A stretch of 60,755 nucleotides of DNA. It comes from Verrucomicrobiia bacterium. GTDB lineage: Bacteria; Verrucomicrobiota; Verrucomicrobiia; Limisphaerales; UBA1100. The DNA lies in the NCBI GenBank assembly GCA_014239365.1, contig JAAZZB010000013.1:1-60755 (forward strand), given 5' to 3'. The position numbers and the translations under genes are program-made. Shown piece after piece: positions 25,060-33,704 of this stretch (its first letter is position 1; every line of letters starts with the position of its first letter). Under the pieces are notes generated by a model. The model searched no databases. It saw only the letters and a list, made by a program, of their open reading frames with translations, and was not told where the DNA came from.

Positions 25060-25268
25060 GTTTTGGCGAACGAAACCAAGGGTTTGGCGGACGGAATGAA
25101 GGGTTTGGCGGACAGAATGAAGGGTTTGCCGGACGAAATGAAGTATTTGCCGGACGAAATGAAGCATTTGACGGTCAGAATGAAGGGTTTTGCAGACAGA
25201 ATGAAGCATTTGCCGGACGGAATGAAGGGTTTGGCGGGCGGAATGAAGGGTTTGGCAAGCGGGCCAAT
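25060..25268. repeat. Array of about nine 21-bp tandem repeats
   Basis: Units such as GGTTTGGCGGACGGAATGAA(G) repeat in phase from 25060 to about 25248, with a partial unit after. The variable positions are the first two bases and the middle. Because the period is 21, every frame encodes heptads: MKGLADR-like on the plus strand, and LHFVRQT- or KPFIPSA-like on the minus strand. A plus-strand frame opens with TTG at 25063 but runs on into the sulfatase in the wrong frame, so coding is doubtful. The array ends about 20 nt before the sulfatase start. Confidence 0.85.
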
Positions 25269-25286
25269 TTGTTTTATCAACGGCGA

Positions 25287-26798
25287 ATGCAATCCACTCT
25301 CCGAATTCTCTCTGTTCTCATCTACGGCATCTGCGTCCTCTGTGGTTTCAACGAGGCGCACGCGAAGAAGCCGAACATCATTCTCGTCATCACCGATGAC
25401 CAAGGCTACGGCCCCGTTGGGCGGCACGGGCATCCGTGGATTCGTACGCCGCATCTCGATAAACTTTACGACACGAGCACGCGGTTCACGCGCTTCCTCG
25501 TGAGCCCCACTTGCGCGCCGACGCGCAGTGCGATTATGACTGGCCGGCATCCGATGAAAAACGGCGTCACTCACACCATCCTCGAGCGCGAACGGATGAC
25601 GCTTAAGGCGACCATCCTGCCGCAAGTGCTAAAGCAAGCCGGTTACACGAGCGGCATTTTTGGCAAGTGGCATCTCGGCGATGAGGAGCCGTACCAGCCG
25701 CACACGCGCGGGTTTGATGAGGCATTCATCCACGGCGCGGGCGGCATTGGCCAAGCGTACAATTGCAGCTGCGCCGATGCGCCGGGAAATAAATATTTCA
25801 ATCCGGTCATTCGCCACAACGGGTCGTTTGTAAAAACCAGTGGCTACTGCACTGATTTATTTTTTACCGCCGCGCTCGGTTGGATTAAGGCGAAGAAAGA
25901 TGACGACGCGCCGTTCTTTGCGTACATCACCACCAACGCGCCGCACGGGCCGTTCATCGCGCCACCGAAGAACACCAAATATTTCACCGACCTCGGCTTC
26001 GGCAAAACGCAAGCGGGCTTCTACGGCATGATCGAAAACATCGACGAAAATATGGGCCGCCTGATGGGCAAGCTGAAGGAATGGGATTTGGATGAAAACA
26101 CCATTTTGATTTTTATGAGCGACAACGGAATGACCGGCGGCGGCTCTGGTCGCGCGGGGCGCGAGGTGGCCAAGGGTCATCCGTTTTATAACGCCGGCAT
26201 GAAAGGCCTCAAAGGCAGCGCCGATGAAGGCGGCGTGCGCGTGCCCTTTCTCGTGCGCTGGGACGGACACTGGAAAGCCGGCCGCGACTTCGAAACCGTG
26301 AGCGCCCACATCGATTTGCTTCCTACCTTCGCCGCCATCGCGGGCATCAAAACGCTGCCGAAAAACCAAGTCGAAGGCCGCAGCCTTTTGCCGTTACTGA
26401 ATGGCGAAAAGAAAACGCTGCCCGACGACCGCTACCTGTTCACCCACAGAGCCCGCTGGGCCACCGGCACGGATCCGAACACGCATCAATGGAAAAACTT
26501 CGCCGTCCGCAGCCAACGCTGGCGCTACATCGGCGCGCAACAACCCCGCCGTGGTGCCACCGTCCCCGGCGCATTATACGATATGCAAAAAGATCCCGGC
26601 CAAACAATCAACGTCGCCGAGGCGCACCCCGAAGTCGTCAAAAAAATGCGCGCCGCTTACGATAAATTTTGGAAAGAAACCCTCCCGCTCATGGTCAACG
26701 AGAAAGCGCCCATGTCCAAAACCCGCCCCTTCCACGTATGGTTCAACCAACAAATAAAAAACGGCGGCATCCCGAAATGGAAAGCGCCGAAGCTTTAG
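25287..26798 (+). CDS. Formylglycine-dependent sulfatase
   Basis: This 503-residue secreted protein uses ATG 25287, which begins the signal peptide (ends near NEAHA-KKPNIIL). The metal-binding start PNIILVITDDQGYGPVG and the modified-cysteine motif CAPTRSAIMTGRHP near residue 75 are intact, as is FGKWHLGDEEPYQPHTRG. C-x-P-x-R is the substrate of formylglycine-generating enzyme, so activity needs that maturase elsewhere. Late motifs (MSDNGMTGGG, GVRVPFLVRW) are also present. It probably cleaves sulfate esters from polysaccharides or other sulfated organics in the periplasm. Confidence 0.93.
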   Translation: MQSTLRILSVLIYGICVLCGFNEAHAKKPNIILVITDDQGYGPVGRHGHPWIRTPHLDKLYDTSTRFTRFLVSPTCAPTRSAIMTGRHPMKNGVTHTILERERMTLKATILPQVLKQAGYTSGIFGKWHLGDEEPYQPHTRGFDEAFIHGAGGIGQAYNCSCADAPGNKYFNPVIRHNGSFVKTSGYCTDLFFTAALGWIKAKKDDDAPFFAYITTNAPHGPFIAPPKNTKYFTDLGFGKTQAGFYGMIENIDENMGRLMGKLKEWDLDENTILIFMSDNGMTGGGSGRAGREVAKGHPFYNAGMKGLKGSADEGGVRVPFLVRWDGHWKAGRDFETVSAHIDLLPTFAAIAGIKTLPKNQVEGRSLLPLLNGEKKTLPDDRYLFTHRARWATGTDPNTHQWKNFAVRSQRWRYIGAQQPRRGATVPGALYDMQKDPGQTINVAEAHPEVVKKMRAAYDKFWKETLPLMVNEKAPMSKTRPFHVWFNQQIKNGGIPKWKAPKL

Positions 26799-26850
26799 GG
26801 CTTGTTGGGGGTTTAACTTTTCGCTGAAACTTATTCACAATCCACCACTT

Positions 26851-27112
26851 TCACAATAAGTGGCACGGGCGTTGCTGTGTCATAGACATAGGGGCGAGAG
26901 TGCGAGTCCTGTCCACCGTTGCCCCCAACGGGAAAAAGGGTTTCCAGTACCGACCGGTAAACCAGTAACCCTGCCCGGTGAACTTTTTGGAGTGCGCCGG
27001 AAGACACAGGTTCTGAAAGGAATGCTTTCTGTTAGGCCGGTCTTAATTAGACGAGGGCGGTTGGGCCCTCCGCACACCATCGCGGCGCGCGTGCCGCGGT
27101 GGTTCTTTTGTG
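26851..27112 (+). ncRNA. Candidate orphan structured RNA
   Basis: The gap between two convergent genes (26799-27166) has no plausible coding frame but many complementary segments. The ends can pair (CACAA and GGCACG near 26852-26868 with CGTGCC and TTGTG near 27090-27112). Internal hairpins include CCGTTG/CAACGG at about 26916-26931, GGTT..TACC/GGTA..AACC at about 26939-26964, GAAAG/CTTTC at about 27014-27028, GTCT/AGAC at about 27039-27051 and GAGGGC/GCCCTC at about 27053-27070. I cannot assign it to a known class. The strand is chosen only because the G-rich and G-U-tolerant stems read better that way. Confidence 0.4.
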
Positions 27113-27125
27113 GCTCCCCTATAAA

Positions 27126-27152
27126 CCACCCGGGCCACCGGCCCGGGCTACA
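27126..27152. repeat. Half copy of the GTAGCCCGGGCC palindromic repeat
   Basis: ACCCGGGCCACCGGCCCGGG followed by CTACA is the reverse complement of one half of the element inside the reverse transcriptase gene (38444-38492). It lies between the structured-RNA candidate and the stop of the convergent cytochrome/dehydrogenase gene. Confidence 0.7.
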
Positions 27153-27166
27153 GAGATCGGTCACGC

Positions 27167-30058
27167 TCAATTCACTGTGGAAATAAATTCCAGCAAGTCG
27201 GCCATTTGTTGTTGGGTGAGACCGGCTTCGAGGCCTTCGGGCATGATCGATTTCCCGGCGCTGCGCATGGCCTTCACTTGCGCGCGGGGCAGCAGGCGCT
27301 GTTGGCCGAGCGGGAGTTTGATGCGCACGTGGGTGGTGGTTTCCTCGCCAAGCAAGCCCACGATTTCTTCGCCGTCCTTCGTGGCGATATTGTACGCGAC
27401 GTAGTTTGCAAGCACTTCGCGATTGGGATCGATGAAGTTGGTCAAAATCTTTTCGCGGCCGGTTGTTTTAATCGTCACCAAATCCGGCCCCAACGCGAAG
27501 CCTTCCTTGCCGTGCTTGTGGCAAATGGCGCAACGACCCGCGAAAATAATTTTCCCCTTCGCCGCATCACCTTTCAACGCCAGCGCAGGCAAAAATTCCT
27601 TCACCACTTGCGCTCGGGTTTTGGCCTTGGCCGACACGCCAAAAATCGCGACCGCCCGCGAGCGCAGTTTGGCATCTTTTTGCCCGCGCAAAATATTGAT
27701 CGTTGCCGCCGGAACATCGCCCTTCGCCACGCCGCCTTTTTCCAACGCCGCAAGCAACGCCGTCACGCGTTCGGTGCGCGTGACCATCGCCGCCAAAATC
27801 TCCGCACGCACACGCGCTGAAGCCTTCGCCCCCTTCGGCCACAAAGCCAGCAAATCACTCGCCACTTGCGGTTCCCGAAATCGCGCCAACGTCTGCACCA
27901 CTGCAACCTGCACCGTGTCAGATTTCCGACGACGCGCCGCTTCGAGCAACGTCGGCGCGGCCACCGCATAACCGCGCCGCGCCACCAACTGCATCGCGGG
28001 AATCAATTCCGCATTGGATTTTTGGTTCACCGGCAATGTCATCCACCGCAGCGCTTCCTTTTCCAACGCAGGCAACGGCCCGGCTGCTTTGCCGAGTGCG
28101 TTGACCCACGCGATGGTTTCGGCGTTGGGCGGCCGCTGCGCGATCACTCGCATCGCCTTGCCCACTTCGCGCGGCTGATTGCGCCGACCGATGAGCTTGA
28201 GCAACTCGAGCTTCGCGGTGGCGGACGTTTCGGGATCAAGGTTCATCGCTATAAATAAATCGCCAAGATTGGCAGTGAGCGCGTTCATCACCGCCGCCAC
28301 ATTCCAGCGATCGCCATTGGCGCGGCCAAGCGCTAAGGCTAACGCCTGATATTTTTCGACACTATTGGGAAGGCGCGACGCCGTGAGCGCAAATTGAAAA
28401 CGCACTGCCGCCGAATTCGAATCGGCCAGCTCCAAAACAGCGGCGGCCACCGTTTTGTTATCAAGAAAATCCTCGGCCACAATCAGCCCGTGGCGAGGCG
28501 ATGCAACCAATGCCCGCAAAACGTGAACTGGCTTTAACGCCCCCAATCCCTGCAGTGCCCACAGCGCGTGGATGCGGGCCTCGGGCGTGTTGGCTTTTAA
28601 CTGCATTTTCTCCAGTGTTGGCACGATGGATTTATCCTGCCGTTCGTAAATTAACCGTGCCGCTGTGTCGCGATGCCAGCCGTTGAAATGAGAAAATGCG
28701 GCGGCCAATTCGGCGGTGGTCATTTTCCCAGGCATCTTGCGTTGACGCGGCTTAAAGTTTTTCGGCGCGATGCGCCAAATGCGGCCGCGGTTGTTGCCGC
28801 TATTTAAATCGAGATGCTTCTTGATCGACAACGGGATGGACCACGGATGCTCGATGGTTTCGCGATACATATCGGCCACATAGAGGCAGCCGTCGGGCGC
28901 GTTGGCGAATTGCACGGGGCGAAACCAGTTATCCGTCGAGGCAATGAACTCGCGCTTGCGTTCATCCTCCGGTCGTTCTGCGATCGGCTGCACGTTATTA
29001 TCATAATGCAATAACTTGCGGTGAATGAGATTGCTGCCGGCATCGGCGATGAACGCGTTGCCCACGAAGCCAACGCCCAAAGAATCCCCGCGATAAATGG
29101 TGATGCCCGTGGCGGCGGTAAAATATCCGGACACGCGTCCGCCGCCTTCCACCGGCCCGCGCACGGCTTTGGCCACGCGCCAGCGAGTGCGGACAATGCG
29201 CCACGGCTCATCGGGGCTCAGCCGAAATACCGGCGCCGCTGCGCCATCGGCGGCGATGCTCACGCGTTGACTCGGCAGCGCGTAGTGCGGGTTGCGCCCC
29301 GCGTAGCGCGAAGGGTAAATGATAGCCTGAATGTGGCTGCTGTTGCTGCACACAAACTTGCGCCCGAAATCGTCGAAGGTCATCCCGTGTTGCGCAGTAC
29401 TGCTCTCCGCGCGAAATTCCCGCGTGCGGGGGTCGAAAGAAAAATCGCGCCCGCGCAGGCTCACCGGTTTGCCGTCGGTGCCCGGTTGAAAGATGTCGCC
29501 GCCGTTGTGGGCGGTGGCGCCGTGGATGCGGTTGTCTAATCCCCAGCGAAGGCTATTGAAAATCCCTTGCACATTCAGCCGCGCTTTGCCGAATCCGGTG
29601 AAGATTTTTTTCTGCGTATCTGCCACGCCATCGCCATCGGTATCCTTGAAAAAAAACAAATCCGGCGTCACGCCCACGTACAGGCCGCCGTTGCTGCAAA
29701 ACAACGCCGTCGGCCACGCGAGTCCCTTGGCAAAAATCGTCGATTGATCAAACCGTCCGTCACCATTCGTATCCACGAGCCGCCGCACGCGCCCGAGTTT
29801 TTCGTTCTGGCGTTCCGAGTAGCCAATCATCTCCACCACAAACAACCGCCCGAACTCATCAAAACACATCGCCACCGGATCCACCACCAACGGCTCCGCC
29901 GCCACCAACTGCAATTCAAACCCCTCCTTCACCGTAAACGTCTTGCCCGCATCCTTCGCTTTTGTAAACGGAATGCGCGGCAACTCATTCGGATTCGGCA
30001 CGGATTCGGCGCTGCTCAAAGAAAAAGCAATCGCCAGAATCAAAAACACAAGGCTCAT
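27167..30058 (-). CDS. PVC-type membrane-bound dehydrogenase / HEAT / haem-binding protein
   Basis: This 963-residue secreted protein starts at ATG 30058 (MSLVFLILAIAFSLSSA leader); an upstream in-frame ATG at 30106 has no supporting features. The N-terminal third is a beta-propeller of the TIGR02604 type (GFELQLVAAEPLVVDPVAM, VADTQKKIFTGFG, GMTFDDFGRKFVCSNSSH). The middle (about 470-790) is a run of HEAT-like helical repeats. The C-terminus is a single-haem domain with CAICHKHGKEG near 850, followed by NREVLANYVAYNIATKDG as in TIGR02603. Such proteins are typical of Planctomycetota and Verrucomicrobiota and probably oxidise sugars or alcohols in the periplasm. The substrate is unknown. Confidence 0.88.
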   Translation of the reverse strand: MSLVFLILAIAFSLSSAESVPNPNELPRIPFTKAKDAGKTFTVKEGFELQLVAAEPLVVDPVAMCFDEFGRLFVVEMIGYSERQNEKLGRVRRLVDTNGDGRFDQSTIFAKGLAWPTALFCSNGGLYVGVTPDLFFFKDTDGDGVADTQKKIFTGFGKARLNVQGIFNSLRWGLDNRIHGATAHNGGDIFQPGTDGKPVSLRGRDFSFDPRTREFRAESSTAQHGMTFDDFGRKFVCSNSSHIQAIIYPSRYAGRNPHYALPSQRVSIAADGAAAPVFRLSPDEPWRIVRTRWRVAKAVRGPVEGGGRVSGYFTAATGITIYRGDSLGVGFVGNAFIADAGSNLIHRKLLHYDNNVQPIAERPEDERKREFIASTDNWFRPVQFANAPDGCLYVADMYRETIEHPWSIPLSIKKHLDLNSGNNRGRIWRIAPKNFKPRQRKMPGKMTTAELAAAFSHFNGWHRDTAARLIYERQDKSIVPTLEKMQLKANTPEARIHALWALQGLGALKPVHVLRALVASPRHGLIVAEDFLDNKTVAAAVLELADSNSAAVRFQFALTASRLPNSVEKYQALALALGRANGDRWNVAAVMNALTANLGDLFIAMNLDPETSATAKLELLKLIGRRNQPREVGKAMRVIAQRPPNAETIAWVNALGKAAGPLPALEKEALRWMTLPVNQKSNAELIPAMQLVARRGYAVAAPTLLEAARRRKSDTVQVAVVQTLARFREPQVASDLLALWPKGAKASARVRAEILAAMVTRTERVTALLAALEKGGVAKGDVPAATINILRGQKDAKLRSRAVAIFGVSAKAKTRAQVVKEFLPALALKGDAAKGKIIFAGRCAICHKHGKEGFALGPDLVTIKTTGREKILTNFIDPNREVLANYVAYNIATKDGEEIVGLLGEETTTHVRIKLPLGQQRLLPRAQVKAMRSAGKSIMPEGLEAGLTQQQMADLLEFISTVN

Positions 30059-30153
30059 GGGTGAGACGATAAATAAAAAGTGAAAAGTCGAAAGTAAAAT
30101 CCGCAAGGCGAAAATCTATTTGCCATTGGCTTGTGTTCCGCGACAATGGGGGC

Positions 30154-31095
30154 ATGCGCACTTCACATTCACGCCGCCGATTTTTGGCATCCACTTCAGC
30201 GGCCGTTGCCACGGGCACTTTGTTGAACGAGGCGTACGCAGCCGTGGCCGAGCCAATTATTGATATCCATCAGCACACCAACTACACGGGCCGATCGGAC
30301 GAGCAATTGCTCAAACATCAGCGAGCGATGGGCGTGACGACTACCATTTTGTTGCCGGCGGGCAAGCCTGTGAACCGGCCCTCCACGCACGATGGCAAAA
30401 GCAACGGGCTTGCCGCCAAAACCGGTGGCAACGAAACGGTGCATGCAATGGCCAATCGGCATCCGAAGGAGTTTGTGTTTGGGGCCAACGAAGTGCCGGA
30501 TTTGCCGGGCATGCAAAAGGAGCTAGGAAAATATCTGAAAGCTGGCGCGGTAATTATTGGCGAACAGAAATTCAAGGTGCCGTGCGATTCAAAATTCGTG
30601 TGGGCCGTCGCCGAGGTGGCGCAGGAATTCGGTGTGCCGATGCTGCTGCATTTTCAGCACAACGCGTACAACCTCGGCATCGAGAATTTTCACAAGACGC
30701 TGGAGAAATTTCCGAAGGTTAATTTTATAGGCCACGCCCAAACGTGGTGGGGCAACATCGATAAAAAACACGTACAGAAAGTAATGTACCCGCTGGGCAA
30801 AGTGACCCCCGGCGGCATCACCGATAAGTTGCTTTCGAATTACGAAAATATGTTTGGCGATCTCTCCGCCGGCTCGGGCCTAAACTCGATGATCCGTGAT
30901 GAGGCACACACGAAGGAATTTTTCGAGCGGCATCAGAGTCAACTTCTCTTCGGCAGCGATTGCCCGGACTCCATCGGCCGTGGCCCCGGCTGCCAAGGCA
31001 GTCGAACGATTGCCGCCATCCGCCGCATCAGCAAAACGAAAAAGATTGAGCGGAAGTTGTTGTTTGAGAACGCAAAGAAGTTGTTCAAAATTTAA
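30154..31095 (+). CDS. Amidohydrolase 2 family protein with Tat-like leader
   Basis: This 313-residue protein starts at ATG 30154, giving the leader MRTSHSRRRFLASTSAAVAT with twin arginines. The metal-binding motif IDIHQHTNY follows the leader, and later motifs are LHFQHNAY, FIGHAQTWWG and LLFGSDCPDS, in the order expected of metal-dependent TIM-barrel hydrolases of the amidohydrolase 2 group. Family members hydrolyse or decarboxylate cyclic compounds and lactones. It is divergent from the dehydrogenase/haem gene with about 95 nt between, so regulation may be shared. Confidence 0.87.
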   Translation: MRTSHSRRRFLASTSAAVATGTLLNEAYAAVAEPIIDIHQHTNYTGRSDEQLLKHQRAMGVTTTILLPAGKPVNRPSTHDGKSNGLAAKTGGNETVHAMANRHPKEFVFGANEVPDLPGMQKELGKYLKAGAVIIGEQKFKVPCDSKFVWAVAEVAQEFGVPMLLHFQHNAYNLGIENFHKTLEKFPKVNFIGHAQTWWGNIDKKHVQKVMYPLGKVTPGGITDKLLSNYENMFGDLSAGSGLNSMIRDEAHTKEFFERHQSQLLFGSDCPDSIGRGPGCQGSRTIAAIRRISKTKKIERKLLFENAKKLFKI

Positions 31096-31115
31096 TGATT
31101 TGGCAGCACTTGGAT

Positions 31116-31169
31116 GGTAGGGCGGTTTCTCCGAAACCGCCTTGGCGCGCTCGGAGAGCACGCCCTACC
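31116..31169. repeat. GGTAGGGC-type palindromic repeat
   Basis: A 54-nt element with the same outer arms as 24925-24978 (GGTAGGGC...GCCCTACC) and inner hairpins GGCGGTTTCTCCGAAACCGC and CTCGGAGAG. It lies between convergent genes. Directly after it the text TTCTCTGTGCCTCTGTGGTG resembles the signal-peptide region of the sulfatases. Confidence 0.8.
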
Positions 31170-31206
31170 TCTCGGTGTTCTCTGTGCCTCTGTGGTGAAT
31201 TGGTTT

Positions 31207-32292
31207 TCATTTCTTCAAAACCGAATCCATCAATTTGTACGCCCCCTCGCGCATATCTTTGGGGAAGTTATGGTTGTAGTCTGGGTGCTTGATGATCAGT
31301 CCGTTTTCGTTGCCCAGTAATTTATAAACCGGCCGCGCGGCTTTCGCGCACTCGTCCACACTCTTCCAGCGAAAATTTGAATCGCGCAAAGGCGCGTGCA
31401 CGAAGAGTGGGCGAGGGGCCAGCGCGCCGAGCAGTTCGGGGAAGTCAAAAGGGATTTCTTTGGTGCGCCCGCGGTAATCCGATAAGCGCGGCATATAACG
31501 GATTTGGCACCAGCCGCGGCCGAAAAACCAGTTGCGCTCCGCGCCATCATAATAATCCGGGTAAGCATCGAAGCCGCAACTGCTGGCGATCACGGTGATG
31601 CGTTTATCAAACACCGCCGTATAAATCGCATTGTGACCGCCAAGCGAATGGCCGATGGCGCCGAAGCCGCGCGTGGCGTCTACGTAGGGCAGCGTTGCCA
31701 GCAAATCCAACGCGCGGGTGTTATCATAAATCGCCTTCATCGTGCCGCTCACGTAACCGAGCTTGCCGAGGTTCGGCCAATAGTTGGCGAGATGCGTGTA
31801 CGCCGGCGAAAGGGTCACGTAACCGCGCTCGGCCAGTTCCGCCGCATACGCCCGCCCCTCGCGCCCGCCGAGGCCGACCACCACTTTGTGGCCCACCTTG
31901 CTATCGGTCGGGTGCAAACACAACACCGCCGGTGCCTTGCCGTCCTTCACGATGAATACCGATTTCGGAATGCAAAGATATGCCGGCGTGCGCGAGCCCG
32001 GCTCGGATTGAAACGTGATGAGCTGTCGAAAATATTTCCCCGCATCCACTTCCTCCTCCACCTTCACATCCAGCCGAACCCGCCGCGCCTTCCCCGGCAA
32101 CGGCCCCATCATCGCCACCATCCCCTGCAAAATTTCCGCCCGCCGCAGCTCCCATTCCGCCGGTGTTTTCACCGGTTGCACCTTGCCCGCGCCATTCCGA
32201 AACTTCAGCAAATCCAACCGAGGCAAACGCTCGGCGGCGAACATCGAAAATGAAACGAACAGTGCAGCACAGATAATTAAACAACGGTTCAT
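31207..32292 (-). CDS. Secreted alpha/beta hydrolase (acetyl xylan esterase / dienelactone hydrolase-like)
   Basis: This 361-residue protein starts at ATG 32292 (leader MNRCLIICAALFVSFSMFAA). The nucleophile elbow GHSLGGHNA is near residue 215. Upstream KAPAVLCLHPTDSKVGHKVV is the strand and oxyanion region, and the catalytic His is probably in KHPDYNHNFP near the C-terminus. The size and order match bacterial esterases of the acetyl xylan esterase/DLH type. It probably removes acyl groups from carbohydrate in the periplasm, which suits the nearby sulfatase and oxidative enzymes. Confidence 0.83.
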   Translation of the reverse strand: MNRCLIICAALFVSFSMFAAERLPRLDLLKFRNGAGKVQPVKTPAEWELRRAEILQGMVAMMGPLPGKARRVRLDVKVEEEVDAGKYFRQLITFQSEPGSRTPAYLCIPKSVFIVKDGKAPAVLCLHPTDSKVGHKVVVGLGGREGRAYAAELAERGYVTLSPAYTHLANYWPNLGKLGYVSGTMKAIYDNTRALDLLATLPYVDATRGFGAIGHSLGGHNAIYTAVFDKRITVIASSCGFDAYPDYYDGAERNWFFGRGWCQIRYMPRLSDYRGRTKEIPFDFPELLGALAPRPLFVHAPLRDSNFRWKSVDECAKAARPVYKLLGNENGLIIKHPDYNHNFPKDMREGAYKLMDSVLKK

Positions 32293-32334
32293 GCCCAAGT
32301 GTGGCAGGTTGTAATTTAAGGGCAAGAGCGTTTT

Positions 32335-32384
32335 GGTAGGGACATGCTGCGCATGTCCATGGACGCGCGCAGCGCGTCCCTACC
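32335..32384. repeat. GGACATGC-type double-hairpin repeat
   Basis: Two hairpins in a row, GGACATGCTGCGCATGTCC preceded by GGTA and then GGACGCGCGCAGCGCGTCC, followed by CTACC. It matches the element at 36475-36522 that borders nadA. Confidence 0.8.
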
Positions 32385-32427
32385 GGGCGGTCCAGTCGAG
32401 CATTCGCTGGATGGGGAGTTGGGCGCT
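32380..32427 (-). pseudogene. Copied 3' end of nadA (last 15 codons)
   Basis: Read on the minus strand, the segment encodes SAQLPIQRMLDWTAR and then TAG. The intact nadA ends RAQLPIQRMLEWTAR. Homology stops sharply at the left end of this peptide. The stop codon overlaps the adjoining double-hairpin repeat exactly as in nadA. Confidence 0.8.
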
Positions 32428-32468
32428 CAATCAGGTCGGGTAAATTATTTTTATTGAGATTCTGTTGA

Positions 32469-33353
32469 TCAGCGGTTTGAAGTTCTGGGCGTGTTGCTCC
32501 CGCCGCCGCCGGTAGTGCTCCCGCCTCCTCTAGTTGTGCTCCCGCTTCCTCCGGTTGTGCTCCCGCTTCCTCCGGTTGTGCTCCCGCTTCTTCCGGTTGA
32601 GCTTCCGCTTCCTCCGGTTGTGCTTCCGCCTCCTCCGGTTGTGCTTCCGCTTCCTCCGGTTGTGCCTTGGCCGCCGCCGGGCGCTCGTAGGTTGATTCGT
32701 AGAGCCCTTCGTTGTGTGCTGTTCAGTGGCCCGGTATTAAAGGGGGTTTGAAGCGATAAGGAGGAAATCGGAGACAAGTTAATACGCGTGCCAGAACCGC
32801 CGCCGGTGGTGGTGGGCACCACCGGTGTGTTGGTCACCACGGTTACGGTGTTGGTTGTGTTGAACGCCTGCTTCCTGATTTTGCCATTGCAGACACTGGT
32901 GGAAATGCCACCTGCTGTACCGCCATCAGCTTTTACAGTCACCGAATAATCCTTTCCGACATCCGCTAGTTTAGCAGTAAATTTGCACGTGTAAGTGCCG
33001 GCAGGATAACGTCCTCCTCCAAAACCTCCGGTAAACGTTGAACTATTCATTTGGCCTGTCATAATCACATTTGAAACGTTCATTGTCACAGTTGGGTTTG
33101 GATTTGCTCCCCGAAGTGTAAATTTATATTCTAATTCGTGAGTGGCTGGATAATTACCTTGGACCAACGGAATCTCAAAATCCCTCTGTGTTTGCTCCCA
33201 TTTAACATTTGCAGGGGTGACTGTGACTGTGGTGTTGGTGTTGCTTTGGGCCGCTGTGTTGTCCGCGAAAACCAACGCACATATCGCCAATAAACCAGCA
33301 ACGGCTCGGCTTGGTTTGGGTATTAATAGTGTTTTCATCAGATGCCTGTTCAT
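32469..33353 (-). CDS. Secreted protein with Gly/Ser/Thr heptad repeats
   Basis: This 294-residue protein starts at ATG 33353, with GAGG 11 nt upstream. After a signal peptide (AVAGLLAICALVFADNTAA) comes a region of about 110 residues that looks like beta-sandwich (FTLRGANPNPTVTMNVSN, AGTYTCKFTAKLADVGKDYS). The last 60 residues are about eight heptads of the form GGSGSTT, encoded by 21-bp tandem repeats. No family is recognised. The repeat tail looks like a flexible stalk or surface linker. It is divergent from the ECF sigma gene, so it may be a target of that regulator. Confidence 0.7.
   Translation of the reverse strand: MNRHLMKTLLIPKPSRAVAGLLAICALVFADNTAAQSNTNTTVTVTPANVKWEQTQRDFEIPLVQGNYPATHELEYKFTLRGANPNPTVTMNVSNVIMTGQMNSSTFTGGFGGGRYPAGTYTCKFTAKLADVGKDYSVTVKADGGTAGGISTSVCNGKIRKQAFNTTNTVTVVTNTPVVPTTTGGGSGTRINLSPISSLSLQTPFNTGPLNSTQRRALRINLRAPGGGQGTTGGSGSTTGGGGSTTGGSGSSTGRSGSTTGGSGSTTGGSGSTTRGGGSTTGGGGSNTPRTSNR
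32496..32668. repeat. 21-bp tandem repeats encoding GGSGSTT
   Basis: About eight in-phase units of the type GCTCCCGCTTCCTCCGGTTG(T) on the plus strand, coding for Gly/Ser/Thr heptads on the minus strand. Unit number is likely to vary between strains by slippage. Confidence 0.85.
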
Positions 33354-33704
33354 TTCGGATTTGCCTCGAGTGCCGCAGTATTGGATCATTGAATGCAATC
33401 AATCCAATGCCATTCATCTATTTACCGTTTGCACGCGTGGTTTCTATCAAATAAAGTAAAATTGGTGATTTGGGAATAATGGCTGAAATTACCGGGGATG
33501 ATTTCGGGTTGGTATTCGCGATTTTTTGAAAGAAGTTATGATTTTCAACGATTAATAATTGGGTTTGTTTGTGATAAGAATGTGATGGCGCGCAGGGTTT
33601 TGGGTTTGGGATTTCGCTTGTATACAGGTTGCGGCTGCTCTCATTCTTGGCGGGGTGTGAGTGGTGATATCTTTTTTAGATAATTTAAATTCACTCAGAT
33701 TGGT
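33354..33704. other. Divergent intergenic region
   Basis: No gene is seen. An imperfect palindrome with 7-bp arms (ATTGGAT at 33380, ATCCAAT ending 33408) lies 27 nt from the secreted-protein start. On the plus strand TATACA near 33620 is a fair -10 box, but the -35 is weak (TTGGGT with a 15-nt spacer). ECF-specific promoters cannot be recognised without the sigma consensus. Confidence 0.4.

Noticed and set aside
24840-25270. CRISPR array
   Set aside because: Units are contiguous and 21 bp long with no unique spacers, and no cas genes are present.
25063-25503. A 146-codon plus-strand frame through the 21-bp array
   Set aside because: It opens with TTG and runs out of phase into the sulfatase. 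The open frame is explained by the 21-bp period. It is kept as a repeat, not as a gene.
26830-26840. DnaA box TTATTCACA near 26831 as a sign of an origin
   Set aside because: It is a single match without a cluster of boxes, dnaA/dnaN neighbours or an AT-rich unwinding region.
26881-26990. Cobalamin riboswitch in the orphan RNA region
   Set aside because: GTGCGAGTCC and CCAGTAACCCTGCC recall parts of that class, but the expected stems around them do not form and no gene lies downstream to be regulated.
26881-27060. Degenerate group II intron domain I
   Set aside because: ATAGGGGCGAGAGT and TTCTGAAAGGAATGC are loosely similar to intron 5' text, but no domain V hairpin or intron boundaries can be found.
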